From Desulfofustis glycolicus DSM 9705 (GTDB lineage Bacteria; Desulfobacterota; Desulfobulbia; Desulfobulbales; Desulfocapsaceae): a stretch of 64,000 nucleotides of DNA. The position numbers and the translations under genes were made by a program. Position 1 is the first letter of the stretch, and each line of letters starts with the position of its first letter. Positions 25,595 to 36,590 of this stretch are shown piece by piece. Under the pieces are notes generated by a model. It saw only the letters and a program-made list of their open reading frames with translations. It made no database searches and was not told where the DNA came from. Where the stretch lies: positions 1-64,000 of the forward strand of contig NZ_FQXS01000022.1 in assembly GCF_900130015.1 (NCBI RefSeq), in the 5' to 3' direction.

Positions 25595-28087
25595 TCACAC
25601 CGGTATCCCCCAGATCTCGTTGGCGTATTGCTTGATTGTCCGGTCGGTGGAGAATTTGCCCATTCGCGCGACGTTGAGCACCGCCATCCGCGTCCAGCGC
25701 TCCTGGTCGAGAAAGGCCTCGTTGACTTGGTGCTGAGAGTCGATATACGACTCGAAATCGCGGATCAGCAGATACTGGTCATGCGGACTCATCAAGCTGT
25801 CGACCAACGGCTTGAAGAGATTGCGATCACCGAGCGAAAACGAGCCGTCGGCCAGGGCTTCGATCACCTCGTCAACCTCCGGATTTTCCCGGCAGATCTG
25901 CTCCGGAGTCCGGCTGTTGCGGATTCGCTCGAATTCCGCTTCTTCGGCGTTGAGGCCGAAAATGAAGATATTCTCATCACCTACCTCCTCGCGAATCTCG
26001 ATATTGGCCCCGTCCAGCGTGCCGATGGTCAGGGCGCCGTTGAGGGCGAACTTCATATTGCCGGTCCCTGAAGCTTCGGTGCCGGCGGTGGATATCTGCT
26101 CGGAGAGATCGGCCGCCGGGATGATCATCTCGGCCTGGCTGACGTTATAGTTGGGCAGGAAAACAACCCTCAACCGATCGCCGATGCGCGGGTCGTGGTT
26201 GACTACCTCGGCGATCGAATTGATCAGCTTGATGATCAGCTTGGCCCGCCAATAGGACGGCGCCGCCTTGCCGGCGAAGATCACGGTGCGCGGCGGCAGG
26301 TTCAGCTTCGGCTGGGTGACGAACTTCTGGTAGAGGTAGATCACGTGCAGTGCGTTGAGCAGTTGCCGTTTGTATTCGTGGATGCGCTTGACCTGGACGT
26401 CGAACATCGTTTCCGGGCTGACCTCGACGCCGGTGGCCAGGTTGATATAGGTGGCCAGCCGCGTTTTATTCTCCAGCTTGACCTGCCGGAATGCCTCCCG
26501 GAATTCCGCGTCGTCGGCCAGTGGTTCGAGCTCGTGGAGCTTGTCGAGGTCTACCTCCCAGCCTTCGCCGATGCGGCTGTTGATAAGGGCTGATAGCTGC
26601 GGATTGGCCTTGAGCAACCAGCGACGCGGCGTGATGCCGTTGGTCTTGGAGTTGAACCGGTCCGGATACAGTGCATTGAAGTCCTTGAAGATACGCTCCT
26701 TGAGCAACCGCGTATGCAGCGCGGCCACGCCGTTGACGGAGTGCGAACCGATAATGGCCAGATGAGCCATCCGCACCATTTTCGGATACCCCTCCTCGAT
26801 GATCGACATGCGTCGCAGCTTGTCGTGATCACCGGGATATTCCTGGGCGATCTGGTCGAGAAAACGCTGGTTAATCTCGTAGATGATCTGCAGGTGACGG
26901 GGCAGCACCTTGCCGAGCAGGTCCACCGACCAGCGCTCGAGCGCCTCCGGCATCAGGGTGTGGTTGGTGTATGCGAACGTCTTCGTGCTGATATCCCAGG
27001 CCTTTTCCCAGTTCAGCCCCTCCTCGTCAAGCAGTAGCCGCATCAATTCGGGAATGGCGATGGCCGGGTGGGTGTCGTTGAGCTGGACGGCGACTTCGTC
27101 GTAGAATGTGTCGAAGGTCTGATTTTGTTTTTTGTAGCGCCTCATGATGTCCTGGAAAGTGGCGCAGACGAAAAAGTATTGCTGTTTCAGGCGCAACTCC
27201 TGGCCGGCATAGTTGTGGTCGGGCGGATAGAGCACCTTGGAGATGGTCTCGGAGCTGACCTTGTGCTGCACCGCGCCGATATAGTCGCCCTCGCCGAAAT
27301 GGGTCAGGTCGAGTTCCCGCGAGGCCCGGGCCGCCCAGAGCCGCATGTTGATCACATGGTCGTTCTTGTAACCCGGCACCAGGATATCGCACGGCATGGC
27401 CATGACATCCTCGGTTTCGATCCATTTGGTGCGATAGCAGCCTTTCTCGTCCTGAAAACTGGTTACCTTGCCGTAAAATTTGACGCAGAACACCGGCAGG
27501 CGACGTTCGAACTCCCAGGGAGTCCCGTAGCGCAGCCAGTTGTCGGGGCTCTCCACCTGATAGCCGTTGATCAATTGCTGGTTGAACAGTCCGTATTCGT
27601 AGCGAATACCGTACCCGTAGGCCGGAATCTTCAGGGTGGCGATGGAATCCATGAAGCAGGCGGCCAGCCGGCCGAGTCCGCCATTGCCGAGGGCGGCATC
27701 TTCTTCCTGTTCCCGGATCTCCTCGAGCGTATAGCCAAGCCCCTCGATCGCCTGGTCCACTTCCTCCCACAGGCCGAGATTGATGATGGCATTGCCGAGC
27801 GACCGGCCGATCAGGAACTCGAGGGACAGGTAGTAGACCCGTTTCTTTTCCTTGGCGTAATACCTCTTCTGGGTTTTAATCCACTTTTCCACCATGATGT
27901 CGCGCATCGTAAAGGCCAGCGCCTTGTAAATATCGGACGCACCGGAGCGTTCCGGGTCCCGCCCCTGAAAGCTGATCAGGTGGTGAATGATATTGTCCTG
28001 GATCGATTTGACGGTGGTCGGGAAATACTGTTCCCGGGCACTCTTCTTGCTGGCTTCACTCAATACATCTGGGGTCGGTATGCTCAT
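25595..28087 (-). CDS. glgP: Glycogen/starch phosphorylase
   Basis: The enzyme releases glucose-1-phosphate from glycogen. The 830-residue protein has the family signature throughout: YLSLEFLIGRSLGNAI, ALGNGGLGRLAACFMDS, LNDTHPAIAIPELMRLL, and the pyridoxal-phosphate site EASGTGNMKFALNGALTIG. ATG 28087 is chosen over a TTG 15 bases upstream. It is transcribed alone, divergent from the TPR gene and convergent with the chemoreceptor; the short gap at 25564-25594 has a GC palindrome (GCCGCCGGCGGC) but no T-run. Confidence 0.95.
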   Translation of the reverse strand: MSIPTPDVLSEASKKSAREQYFPTTVKSIQDNIIHHLISFQGRDPERSGASDIYKALAFTMRDIMVEKWIKTQKRYYAKEKKRVYYLSLEFLIGRSLGNAIINLGLWEEVDQAIEGLGYTLEEIREQEEDAALGNGGLGRLAACFMDSIATLKIPAYGYGIRYEYGLFNQQLINGYQVESPDNWLRYGTPWEFERRLPVFCVKFYGKVTSFQDEKGCYRTKWIETEDVMAMPCDILVPGYKNDHVINMRLWAARASRELDLTHFGEGDYIGAVQHKVSSETISKVLYPPDHNYAGQELRLKQQYFFVCATFQDIMRRYKKQNQTFDTFYDEVAVQLNDTHPAIAIPELMRLLLDEEGLNWEKAWDISTKTFAYTNHTLMPEALERWSVDLLGKVLPRHLQIIYEINQRFLDQIAQEYPGDHDKLRRMSIIEEGYPKMVRMAHLAIIGSHSVNGVAALHTRLLKERIFKDFNALYPDRFNSKTNGITPRRWLLKANPQLSALINSRIGEGWEVDLDKLHELEPLADDAEFREAFRQVKLENKTRLATYINLATGVEVSPETMFDVQVKRIHEYKRQLLNALHVIYLYQKFVTQPKLNLPPRTVIFAGKAAPSYWRAKLIIKLINSIAEVVNHDPRIGDRLRVVFLPNYNVSQAEMIIPAADLSEQISTAGTEASGTGNMKFALNGALTIGTLDGANIEIREEVGDENIFIFGLNAEEAEFERIRNSRTPEQICRENPEVDEVIEALADGSFSLGDRNLFKPLVDSLMSPHDQYLLIRDFESYIDSQHQVNEAFLDQERWTRMAVLNVARMGKFSTDRTIKQYANEIWGIPV

Positions 28088-28509
28088 CTGTGCTTCTCTC
28101 AAAGGTTGGGCCGTTTACGGCGGATATGAAACAGGAGACAATCGATCACCCTCGCCTACAGGCGGCCCTGATGCTGACGCGGAGCGAGACAATCGACTGC
28201 AGAAACAATGACCGGATGACCTTACCTCAGGTTCATCTCGGTTTCGTGAATATGCCATCATGGTTATCTTGCGAAGCGATCCGAAGGGGTCGCCGTAAGC
28301 CGGGCTGATCGAACGGGGCGTCTGCACTATGATGCCATGATTGACCACGTTCTGTCCAGCTTCTATTGGTCCAACCGCTCCCCAATGGCAAATAATATCA
28401 CATTGTGGTATAGAAAATCTTTGTATGATGGCTATTATCTCGTGATGTTCGATGTTACCACCGATCCCCATACTCACTGAGCACATCTTCACATTCTCTC
28501 GAGGAGCGC
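28088..28509. promoter_or_regulatory. Divergent intergenic region glgP / TPR gene
   Basis: About 420 bases between divergently transcribed genes with no gene or RNA recognised. AT-rich stretches near 28390-28445 (TTGTGG ... TATGAT, spacer 15) could form a poor sigma-70 promoter for the TPR gene. No operator-like palindrome stood out. Confidence 0.3.
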
Positions 28510-29106
28510 ATGGCACACAATTCGGCAACCGTCAGCAAACAGACTTTTTATCTGACCATCTTTCTCATCTTTATTGCCGGTTTTCTTGCCGGCGTGGTCT
28601 TTACCGTCTTTCGCACCGACGATGCGCCGGCCGGCAGCCCCGGGACAACGCAGGGTCAGCAAGCTTTGCCGCAGCAGCAGGCGGATGCGATCCTCCATCT
28701 AGAGGCGGAAGTTACCGCCCATCCGGACAACTTCGACGCCTGGACCCAACTCGGCCACCTCTATTTCGACACCAACCAGCCCGAAAAAGCGATAGGCGCC
28801 TACACCAAGGCGCTCGAACTGCACAGCGGCAGTGCCGACCTGTGGACCGACCTCGGCGTTATGTACCGGCGCAGCGGTGATCCGAGTAAGGCGCTGGAAT
28901 CGTTCGACAAGGCGATCGCCATCGATCCCGCCCATCTCCAGTCCCGCTTCAACAGGGGCGTCGTCCTCCATTTCGATCTCGACCGGACCGAGGAGGCGCT
29001 GGACGCCTGGCGCTCGGTACTTGCCTTGAACAACGACTACCGCATGGCCAACAACCGGCTGCTCAGAGAATTTATCGACAGCGTGGCAAACGAAACCACC
29101 AACTGA
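28510..29106 (+). CDS. Membrane-anchored TPR protein
   Basis: A 198-residue protein with an N-terminal membrane anchor (FYLTIFLIFIAGFLAGVVF, residues 13-31) and three to four tetratricopeptide repeats between residues 60 and 170 (DNFDAWTQLGHLYFDTNQPE, SADLWTDLGVMYRRSGDPSK). This resembles the TPR part of cytochrome-c-biogenesis NrfG/CcmI proteins, but no such genes are nearby. GAGGAG lies just before the ATG. A 14-base perfect palindrome (GGTCGCCGGCGACC, 29110-29123) follows and may weaken read-through into metY. Confidence 0.75.
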   Translation: MAHNSATVSKQTFYLTIFLIFIAGFLAGVVFTVFRTDDAPAGSPGTTQGQQALPQQQADAILHLEAEVTAHPDNFDAWTQLGHLYFDTNQPEKAIGAYTKALELHSGSADLWTDLGVMYRRSGDPSKALESFDKAIAIDPAHLQSRFNRGVVLHFDLDRTEEALDAWRSVLALNNDYRMANNRLLREFIDSVANETTN

Positions 29107-29147
29107 CACGGTCGCCGGCGACCGCTGTTTTGCCCAAGGAGAACACC

Positions 29148-30428
29148 ATGAAATTCGAGACCATCGCATTGCACGGCGGCCAGACCGTCGACCGGGACAC
29201 CCTGTCGCGTGCTCTGCCTATCTATCGCACCAGCTCCTACGTGTTCAAGAGCACCGAACACGCGGCCAACCTGTTCGCCCTGAAAGAACTCGGCAATATC
29301 TACACCCGGATCGGCAACCCGACCCAGGACGTACTCGAACAGCGCATGGCCCAGCTGGAAGGCGGGGCCGCCGCGCTGGCTCTGGCCTCCGGCACCTCGG
29401 CGATCTTCTACACGATCATCAACATCTGCTCGCAGGGCGATGAGGTCGTCGCCGCCAACAACCTCTACGGCGGCACCTATATCCAGTTCGCGTCGATCCT
29501 GCCACAGCTCGGCATCACCGTGCGCCTTGTCGATCCCGATGACCCGGCCAACTTCGAGCGGGCCATCACCGAGAAGACCCGGGCGATTTTCTGCGAGACC
29601 ATCGGCAACCCGACGCTCAACGTCATCGATTTTGCCGGTATTGCCGCCGTGGCCAGGGCCCATCACCTGCCACTGATCGTCGATTCGACATTCACCCCGC
29701 CCTGCCTGCTCAGGCCGATCGACCACGGCGCCGACGTGGTCATCCATTCGCTGACCAAATGGATCGGCGGGCACGGCACCGGCATCGGCGGCATTGTCGT
29801 CGACGCCGGCCGCTTCGACTGGACCGACCCGAAATTCAAGCTCTACAACGAACCGGACGACTCCTATCACGGCCTGCGCTACGCCCACGACCTCGGCGAC
29901 CTCAACCCGGTGGCCTTCGCCCTGCGCATGCGGCTGGTGCCGCTGCGCAACCTCGGCGCGGCCATCTCGCCGGACAATTGTTGGCTCTTCCTGCAGGGCA
30001 TCGAGACCCTGGCCCTGCGCATGGAACGGCACTGCAGCAACGCTGCCACGGTCGCCGACCACCTGAAAAACCACGATCGGGTCGACTGGGTCTACTATCC
30101 GGGCCTGCCGGGTTCACCGGGCCACGACAACGCGGTACTCTACCTGAAAAACGGCTTCGGCGGTATGGTTACCTTCGGCATCAAGGGCGGCCTGCAGGCC
30201 GGCCGCACCTTTATCGAAAACCTCTCCCTGATCTCGCACCTGGCCAATGTCGGCGACGCCAAGTCGCTGGCCATCCATCCGGCCTCCACCACCCACTCCC
30301 AGCTCTCTCCGGAGCAGCTGGCCGAGTCGGGTATCGGCGAGGAGATGGTCCGGCTGTCGATCGGCATCGAGCACATCGACGACATCCTCGCCGACATCGA
30401 TCAGGCGCTGGTCAAAGCGACGGCTTGA
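29148..30428 (+). CDS. metY: O-acetylhomoserine sulfhydrylase
   Basis: A pyridoxal-phosphate enzyme that makes homocysteine from O-acetylhomoserine and sulfide. The 426 residues carry the Cys/Met-metabolism family motifs: YTRIGNPTQDVLEQRMAQLE, NLYGGTYIQF, and the PLP lysine in SLTKWIGGHGTGIGG near residue 206; the C-terminus has HPASTTHSQLSPEQ. ATG 29148 follows AAGGAG by 6 bases. It heads the run metY-metX-metW-cysE-cysK, placing homocysteine and cysteine synthesis together. Confidence 0.93.
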   Translation: MKFETIALHGGQTVDRDTLSRALPIYRTSSYVFKSTEHAANLFALKELGNIYTRIGNPTQDVLEQRMAQLEGGAAALALASGTSAIFYTIINICSQGDEVVAANNLYGGTYIQFASILPQLGITVRLVDPDDPANFERAITEKTRAIFCETIGNPTLNVIDFAGIAAVARAHHLPLIVDSTFTPPCLLRPIDHGADVVIHSLTKWIGGHGTGIGGIVVDAGRFDWTDPKFKLYNEPDDSYHGLRYAHDLGDLNPVAFALRMRLVPLRNLGAAISPDNCWLFLQGIETLALRMERHCSNAATVADHLKNHDRVDWVYYPGLPGSPGHDNAVLYLKNGFGGMVTFGIKGGLQAGRTFIENLSLISHLANVGDAKSLAIHPASTTHSQLSPEQLAESGIGEEMVRLSIGIEHIDDILADIDQALVKATA

Positions 30429-30445
30429 GACACCACCCGACTCCG

Positions 30446-31615
30446 ATGAATCAGACGATCGAGACCCATCTGCAAGTCGGCTCGGCGGGCACCAGCGAAA
30501 AGAAACTGTTCACCTTTGGTGAGCCGCCGGGCGAGCTGACGCTGGAGAGCGGCGCCCGGCTCGGTCCGATCACCATCGCTTACGAGACCTGGGGAGAGTT
30601 GTCGCCGGCACGGGACAATGCGGTGCTGGTCGCCCACGCCTTTTCCGGCGACTCGCACGCCGCCGGCTATTACAAGGACGATCCGCCCGGCGCCAAGCCC
30701 GGCTGGTGGGACAGCCTGATCGGCCCGGGCAAGGGACTCGATACCGACCGCTGTTTCGTCATCTGCGCCAATATCCTCGGCGGCTGTTCCGGCTCCACCG
30801 GCCCGTCGTCGATCAACCCGCGCACCGGCCGGCCGTACGGCCCCGATTTTCCGATGATGACCATCGGCGACATCGTCGAGACGCAGAAGGCGCTGCTCGA
30901 CCACCTCGGCATATCTTCGCTGTTGGCGGTGATCGGCGGCTCCGTCGGCGGTATGCAGGTACTCGAGTGGTGCGTCCGCTACCCGGAGATGGTCCGCGCC
31001 GCCATCCCGGTCGCCACCACGATGCGCCATTCGGCGCTGGCCATCGCCTTCAACGAGGTGGCCCGCCAGTCGATCATGGCCGACCCGCTCTGGAACCGGG
31101 GCAACTACTACGACAGCGAACCGCCGCACCTCGGCCTGGCGGTGGCCCGGATGATCGGCCATGTCACCTATCTCTCCGACGAGGCGCTGCGCCGCAAGTT
31201 CGGCCGGCGGCTGCAGGACCGTGAGCGGGTCGGCTACGGCTTCGACGTCGATTTCCAAGTGGAGAGCTACCTGCGCCACCAGGGTTCCAAGTTCGTCCAC
31301 CGCTTCGACGCCAACTCGCTGCTCTATATCACCAAGGCCGCCGACTATTTCGACCTGGTCGAGCGCCGTCCGCCGGCCCGCTCGATCCGCGACCTGACCG
31401 GGGCGGCCACCAGGTTCCTGGTGATCAGCTACACCTCGGACTGGCTCTACCCGACCTACCAGGCCCGGGAACTGGTCAAGGCGCTCAAGCGGGTCGGGCT
31501 CAACGTCAGTTTCTGCGAGATCGAGGCCGACTGCGGTCACGACGCTTTTTTAATACCCGACAAACGACTCGGCAGCCTGGTGGGAGGATTTCTCGACAAT
31601 GTCCGCCGTTCCTGA
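30446..31615 (+). CDS. metX: Homoserine O-acetyltransferase
   Basis: Produces O-acetylhomoserine, the substrate of MetY. The 389-residue alpha/beta hydrolase has the nucleophile elbow GGSVGGMQ, LGGCSGSTGPSSINP, the C-terminal Asp (SYTSDWLYPTYQ) and His (CGHDAFLI). The real start is ATG 30446, 17 bases after the metY stop; the same frame is open far upstream through metY, which is only an artefact of high GC. It overlaps metW by 17 bases. The MetX family also includes succinyltransferases, which sequence alone does not exclude. Confidence 0.92.
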   Translation: MNQTIETHLQVGSAGTSEKKLFTFGEPPGELTLESGARLGPITIAYETWGELSPARDNAVLVAHAFSGDSHAAGYYKDDPPGAKPGWWDSLIGPGKGLDTDRCFVICANILGGCSGSTGPSSINPRTGRPYGPDFPMMTIGDIVETQKALLDHLGISSLLAVIGGSVGGMQVLEWCVRYPEMVRAAIPVATTMRHSALAIAFNEVARQSIMADPLWNRGNYYDSEPPHLGLAVARMIGHVTYLSDEALRRKFGRRLQDRERVGYGFDVDFQVESYLRHQGSKFVHRFDANSLLYITKAADYFDLVERRPPARSIRDLTGAATRFLVISYTSDWLYPTYQARELVKALKRVGLNVSFCEIEADCGHDAFLIPDKRLGSLVGGFLDNVRRS

Positions 31616-32222
31616 CACCATGCGCTTCGACCTGCGGGTCATCGCCTCGAAGATCGAACCGGGCAGCCGGGTTCTCGACCTCGGCTGCGGCTCCGGCGAT
31701 CTGCTCGCCTGGCTGGCCGAGAACAAGCAGGTGATCGGCAGCGGCGTCGAGCAGGACAAGACCAAGGCGGCCCTGTGCATCAGTCGCGGCCTGAGCGTCG
31801 TGCAGGGCGACATGAACGAGGAGGTCGACGATTACCCGGACAAGTGCTTCGATTACGTCATCCTCAGCCAGACCCTGCAGCAGGTCTGGGAGCCGGCCCG
31901 GCTGCTCTATTCGCTGTCGCGGATCGGCCGCCGCTTCATCGTCAGCTTCCCGAATTTCGGCCACTATTCGATCCGTCTGCAGCTGCTGCTCAAAGGAATG
32001 GCTCCGAAGAGTGAAGAATTGCCCTACAACTGGTATGATACTCCCAACATCAGAGTCATCACACTGAAGGACTTCCGGCGGTTTGCCCGCGACGTCGGCT
32101 ACCGGATCGTCGATGAAATCGCCGTCAAGACCGATGCAGACACCGGCAGCGGCAGCGTCATCAGCCGCTGGACCGACCTGCGAGCCTCCTACGGGATCTT
32201 TATCATCGAGAAACAGACATGA
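31599..32222 (+). CDS. metW: Methionine biosynthesis protein MetW
   Basis: A 207-residue class I methyltransferase-fold protein with SAM motif I VLDLGCGSGDLLAWL, then LIQSQTLQQV-type MetW text (VILSQTLQQVWEPARLL) and LPYNWYDTPNIRVIT. MetW is regularly paired with MetX and needed for its activity in several bacteria; its exact biochemistry is uncertain. It begins inside the metX 3' end and overlaps cysE by 4 bases. Confidence 0.92.
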   Translation: MSAVPDTMRFDLRVIASKIEPGSRVLDLGCGSGDLLAWLAENKQVIGSGVEQDKTKAALCISRGLSVVQGDMNEEVDDYPDKCFDYVILSQTLQQVWEPARLLYSLSRIGRRFIVSFPNFGHYSIRLQLLLKGMAPKSEELPYNWYDTPNIRVITLKDFRRFARDVGYRIVDEIAVKTDADTGSGSVISRWTDLRASYGIFIIEKQT

Positions 32223-33250
32223 CCACAGACAAACGCACCCCCAGCCCGGCAACCTGTACACTGAACGGCGCACCGTGCCGTACTCGAACCGGTGCCACCG
32301 TACTCACGGACATCTGCGAACACCAGAAAGTGAGCGCCTCGTCGAAACATCACCTGGTGCCCGGCGTGGTGGAGCGACTGATGCAATCCTGGAGCACCAA
32401 GGAGTGCTACGATCACATCAGCCCGGTCTCCATCCCCTCGCACGGAGCCGTCGTCACGATCATCGAGCAGACCCGCCGCATCCTGTTCCCCGGCTATTTC
32501 ACCTCGGCCAAACTGCACGCCGCCAACCTGGAGTACTATATCGGCAACGAAACCGCCGAGCTCTACGAAAAGCTAGCCGAGCAGATCACCATGGCCATCC
32601 GCCACGACTGCCGGCGCCACGGCCAGCCCTGCACCAACTGCGAGGTGCGGGCCAACGAGATGGCCTACCAGTTCATCGAGCGGTTGCCGGACATCGCCTC
32701 GATCCTGGCTCAGGACATCCGCGCCACGCTGGAGGGCGACCCAGCGGTCAACGGGCCGGACGAGATCATCTTCTCCTACCCCGGTCTGCGCGCCATCACC
32801 GTCTACCGGATGGCTCACGAACTGCACGCGCTCGGCGTGCCGATCATACCGCGCATCATGACCGAGTGGGCGCACGGCGAGACCGGCATCGACATCAACC
32901 CCGGCGCTACCATCGGCCCGGGACTGTTCATCGACCACGGCACGGGAGTGGTGGTCGGCGAGACCACCGTCATCGGCAGCAACGTCCGGATCTACCAGGG
33001 CGTCACCCTCGGTGCCCTGTCGCTGCCCCGCGATGCCGGTGAAAAAATGAAACACAAGAAACGCCACCCGACCATTGAGGACAACGTGATTATCTATTCC
33101 AACGCCACCATTCTCGGGGGCGACACGGTCATCGGCGCCGGCTCGGTGATCGGTGGCAACATCTGGCTCACCGAGAGCGTGCCCGCCGGCACCAAGGTGG
33201 TGCTCAAACGACCGGAGCTGATCTACCAACACTCGCGCGCCGACGCGTGA
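32219..33250 (+). CDS. cysE: Serine O-acetyltransferase (EpsC/SrpH type)
   Basis: Makes O-acetylserine for cysteine synthesis. The 343-residue protein has a long alpha-helical N-terminal part and a left-handed beta-helix of hexapeptide repeats after residue 220: [20 protein letters not shown] and [18 protein letters not shown], with the catalytic His in DHGTG. A basic [11 protein letters not shown] loop interrupts the helix, typical of this longer subtype. The C-terminus ends a little beyond the helix and may dock into CysK. ATGA overlap with metW; cysK follows after 13 bases. Confidence 0.92.
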   Translation: MTTDKRTPSPATCTLNGAPCRTRTGATVLTDICEHQKVSASSKHHLVPGVVERLMQSWSTKECYDHISPVSIPSHGAVVTIIEQTRRILFPGYFTSAKLHAANLEYYIGNETAELYEKLAEQITMAIRHDCRRHGQPCTNCEVRANEMAYQFIERLPDIASILAQDIRATLEGDPAVNGPDEIIFSYPGLRAITVYRMAHELHALGVPIIPRIMTEWAHGETGIDINPGATIGPGLFIDHGTGVVVGETTVIGSNVRIYQGVTLGALSLPRDAGEKMKHKKRHPTIEDNVIIYSNATILGGDTVIGAGSVIGGNIWLTESVPAGTKVVLKRPELIYQHSRADA

Positions 33251-33263
33251 CAAGGAGGAACCC

Positions 33264-34187
<924 letters not shown>

Positions 34188-34323
34188 CGGGCCGCAAGGG
34201 GTGATATCGGCAAAGACGAGGTCGGACAACTCGCCCGGATAGTGCCATACCCGGCTGGATTATCGAGCCAACCATGCTTATCAGAAAGAGACGAGTATTC
34301 TTGTCTCCAGCCGATAGAGCATC

Positions 34324-36270
34324 ATGGAGCATCCACCAGCCAGACACCCGGCAGCCCCGGCCAATGAGGATATGCTGCTGCGCGCTATCAGCGATGGCAC
34401 GGCAGCGGAGACCGGCTCGGACTTCTTCCGGGCACTGGTCCGGAATCTCAGCCTTGCCCTCGGGACCTATGGCGCCTGGGTAACTGAATACCGAGAAAGC
34501 ACCAGGCGGCTCCGCTCCCTCGCCTTCTGGCTCGGCGACAACTACATCGAAGACTACGAATACGATATCACCGGCACCCCCTGTGAAGTGTTGCTCCGGG
34601 AAAAGACCTACCTGCACATTCCGGAGAACGTGGTCGAGCTCTTCCCGGGGGACCCCGACCTGCCGAAGATCGGGGCGGTGAGTTACATCGGTTTTCCCCT
34701 GCTCGACCAGCAGCGCATGATCCTTGGCAATCTGGCCATCGTCGACCGGCGCCCGATCCCCGACTCGTTTCGCAACCTCGCCCTGTTTCGCATCTTTGCC
34801 GCCAGAGCCACGGCCGAGATGCTGCGCCTCCGGTCCGAAGCGGAATTACAGGATCGGGAGGCAAAACTGCGCGGCGTGTTCGACGGGGCCCTTGATGCCA
34901 TCCTCGAACTCGATCAACATTTCCGGATCGCGATGCTCAACCCGGCGGCGCGAAAGCTGTTTGCCATCAGCGAAAGCGACCCGACCGGCAGGGACTTTGA
35001 GCCGTTTTTGGCCGGCGGCGATTACGCCCGGCTCCACTCATTTATCCAGGCACTGCAGGAGCGGTCGAAGAACGAGCGCAGCATCTGGATACCCGACGGT
35101 CTGACGGTGACAACCAGGCAGGGCAAGACTATCCGCACCGAAGCGACGCTGTCTCAACTCGACACGTCCGGCCCACCTTTTTACGTGCTGATCCTCAGGG
35201 ACGTTAACGAGCGCTACGAATCGGCACAAACCATCGCCCTGCTGCAGGGAGAAGCCGACTACCTGCGCAGTGAGGTGCAGACCCTGGCCGGTCACGGCGA
35301 AATCATCGGCCGCAGCCGGCCGCTCCGGGCCATCATGGAGCTGATCGCTGAAGTCGCTCCCACCGATTCCACGGTGCTGCTCTTCGGGGAGACCGGCACC
35401 GGTAAGGAATTGCTGGCCCGCGCCATTCACGCCGCCAGCAGCCGGAAGAACCGGCCGATGATCACCGTCAACTGTGCGGCAATTCCGGACACCTTGCTGG
35501 AAAGCGAGTTCTTCGGCCACGAGAAGGGCGCCTTTACCGGAGCGACCCAGCGCCGTGAGGGCCGCTTCAGCCTGGCCGACGGCGGTACCATCTTTCCTGA
35601 CGAAATCGGCGAGCTGAACCTGGAAATGCAGGCGAAACTCCTGCGGGTGCTCCAGGAAGGAGAGTTCTCACCGGTCGGCAGTTCCCGAAACCGACAGGTG
35701 GACGTGCGGGTGATCGCCGCGACCAATCGCGACCTGCTGGAGGAAGTTCGGCAAGGAACCTTTCGCATGGATCTCTACTACCGCCTCAGCATTTTCCCGA
35801 TAACCATCCCGCCGCTGCGGGAACGGGGTGACGACATCACCCTGCTCGCCAACGGGTTCCTGGAGAAGTATGTAGCCCGGCTGGGCAAGCGGATCGCCCC
35901 GCTCTCTCCGCGCCTGCTGCAACGCCTGCGCACCTATTGCTGGCCGGGCAATGTCCGTGAGCTGCAAAACGTCATCGAAAGAGGCGTCATCACCGCGCGG
36001 CACGGGGAGTTGAACCTCGACTACGCCCTGCCGCACCCCCCGGCAGGCGAGTTGGATCCGGGCCGACAGGCCGCCCCGGAAGCGGCTCCCCCGGGTGCAA
36101 TCCTAACCAGCAGCCAACTCCAGCAGATGGAGCGGGACAACCTGCTGCTCGCCCTGAGCACAACCGGCTGGCGGGTTTCCGGTGAAAACGGGGCCGCCCG
36201 GCTGCTCGGCATGCCGGCCTCGACCCTGCAATCCCGCATGAAAGCACTGGCCATCAAACGCCCGGCCTGA
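34324..36270 (+). CDS. Sigma-54-dependent activator (GAF-PAS-AAA+-Fis)
   Basis: A 648-residue enhancer-binding protein. A GAF-like sensor occupies about residues 20-165, a PAS domain about 180-300, the AAA+ domain about 325-555 with Walker A GETGTGKE and the sigma-54 contact loop GAFTGA, and a Fis-type helix-turn-helix forms the C-terminus (GENGAARLLGMPASTLQSRM). In the Walker B region the usual GGTLFLDE reads GGTIFPDE, an odd Leu-to-Pro change, although the acidic pair is kept. Its likely target is the adjacent OsmC gene, which has a sigma-54 promoter and a palindromic upstream site. Domain order resembles FhlA/NorR-type regulators; the ligand is unknown. Confidence 0.85.
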   Translation: MEHPPARHPAAPANEDMLLRAISDGTAAETGSDFFRALVRNLSLALGTYGAWVTEYRESTRRLRSLAFWLGDNYIEDYEYDITGTPCEVLLREKTYLHIPENVVELFPGDPDLPKIGAVSYIGFPLLDQQRMILGNLAIVDRRPIPDSFRNLALFRIFAARATAEMLRLRSEAELQDREAKLRGVFDGALDAILELDQHFRIAMLNPAARKLFAISESDPTGRDFEPFLAGGDYARLHSFIQALQERSKNERSIWIPDGLTVTTRQGKTIRTEATLSQLDTSGPPFYVLILRDVNERYESAQTIALLQGEADYLRSEVQTLAGHGEIIGRSRPLRAIMELIAEVAPTDSTVLLFGETGTGKELLARAIHAASSRKNRPMITVNCAAIPDTLLESEFFGHEKGAFTGATQRREGRFSLADGGTIFPDEIGELNLEMQAKLLRVLQEGEFSPVGSSRNRQVDVRVIAATNRDLLEEVRQGTFRMDLYYRLSIFPITIPPLRERGDDITLLANGFLEKYVARLGKRIAPLSPRLLQRLRTYCWPGNVRELQNVIERGVITARHGELNLDYALPHPPAGELDPGRQAAPEAAPPGAILTSSQLQQMERDNLLLALSTTGWRVSGENGAARLLGMPASTLQSRMKALAIKRPA

Positions 36271-36403
36271 TCCCGCACCGCTGCCGTCAGATGGCCCGCC
36301 CGCACTGACCACACACTCCAGTCCGACCTACCTCACATCGTCCCCCCCATGCCGCCGCCTTCTGCACATCTGCGCCCTACCGAGATCTCGGCAAAACCGC
36401 TCA

Positions 36404-36430
36404 CGACATCTCGTGACTCACGAAATGTCG
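36404..36430. promoter_or_regulatory. Upstream activator palindrome for the sigma-54 activator
   Basis: CGACATCTCGTGA (36404-36416), one central C, and TCACGAAATGTCG (36418-36430) form a 13-base inverted repeat with one mismatch. It lies about 70 bases before the sigma-54 promoter and 134 bases after the activator gene. A shorter perfect palindrome CGAGATCTCG is at 36381-36390. The size and position fit a dimeric Fis-type enhancer-binding site. Confidence 0.65.
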
Positions 36431-36500
36431 GTTTCCCCCAATAATCACCATCTTAAACATAAGATTCTGTAATACCTTATTTTATTTTTTTTATCCCGGA

Positions 36501-36515
36501 TGGCACGCTTCCTGT
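36501..36515 (+). promoter_or_regulatory. Sigma-54 promoter of the OsmC gene
   Basis: TGGCACG at 36501-36507 matches the -24 element exactly; after CTTC, CTGT at 36512-36515 is a partial match to the -12 TTGC with the correct spacing. Transcription would start near 36527, 64 bases before the OsmC ATG. Confidence 0.65.
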
Positions 36516-36590
36516 AATTACCTGGGTGACCGCCGCCGACAACAGGCGGCAGCACTAAACCCCAAAAACCCCCTAGCGGAGGATCCGACA

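Noticed and set aside
29759-30445. A long plus-strand open frame inside metY that joins metX without a stop
   Set aside because: Its translation is Arg/Pro-rich and out of frame with metY; it is a GC-driven shadow. The real metX start is ATG 30446.
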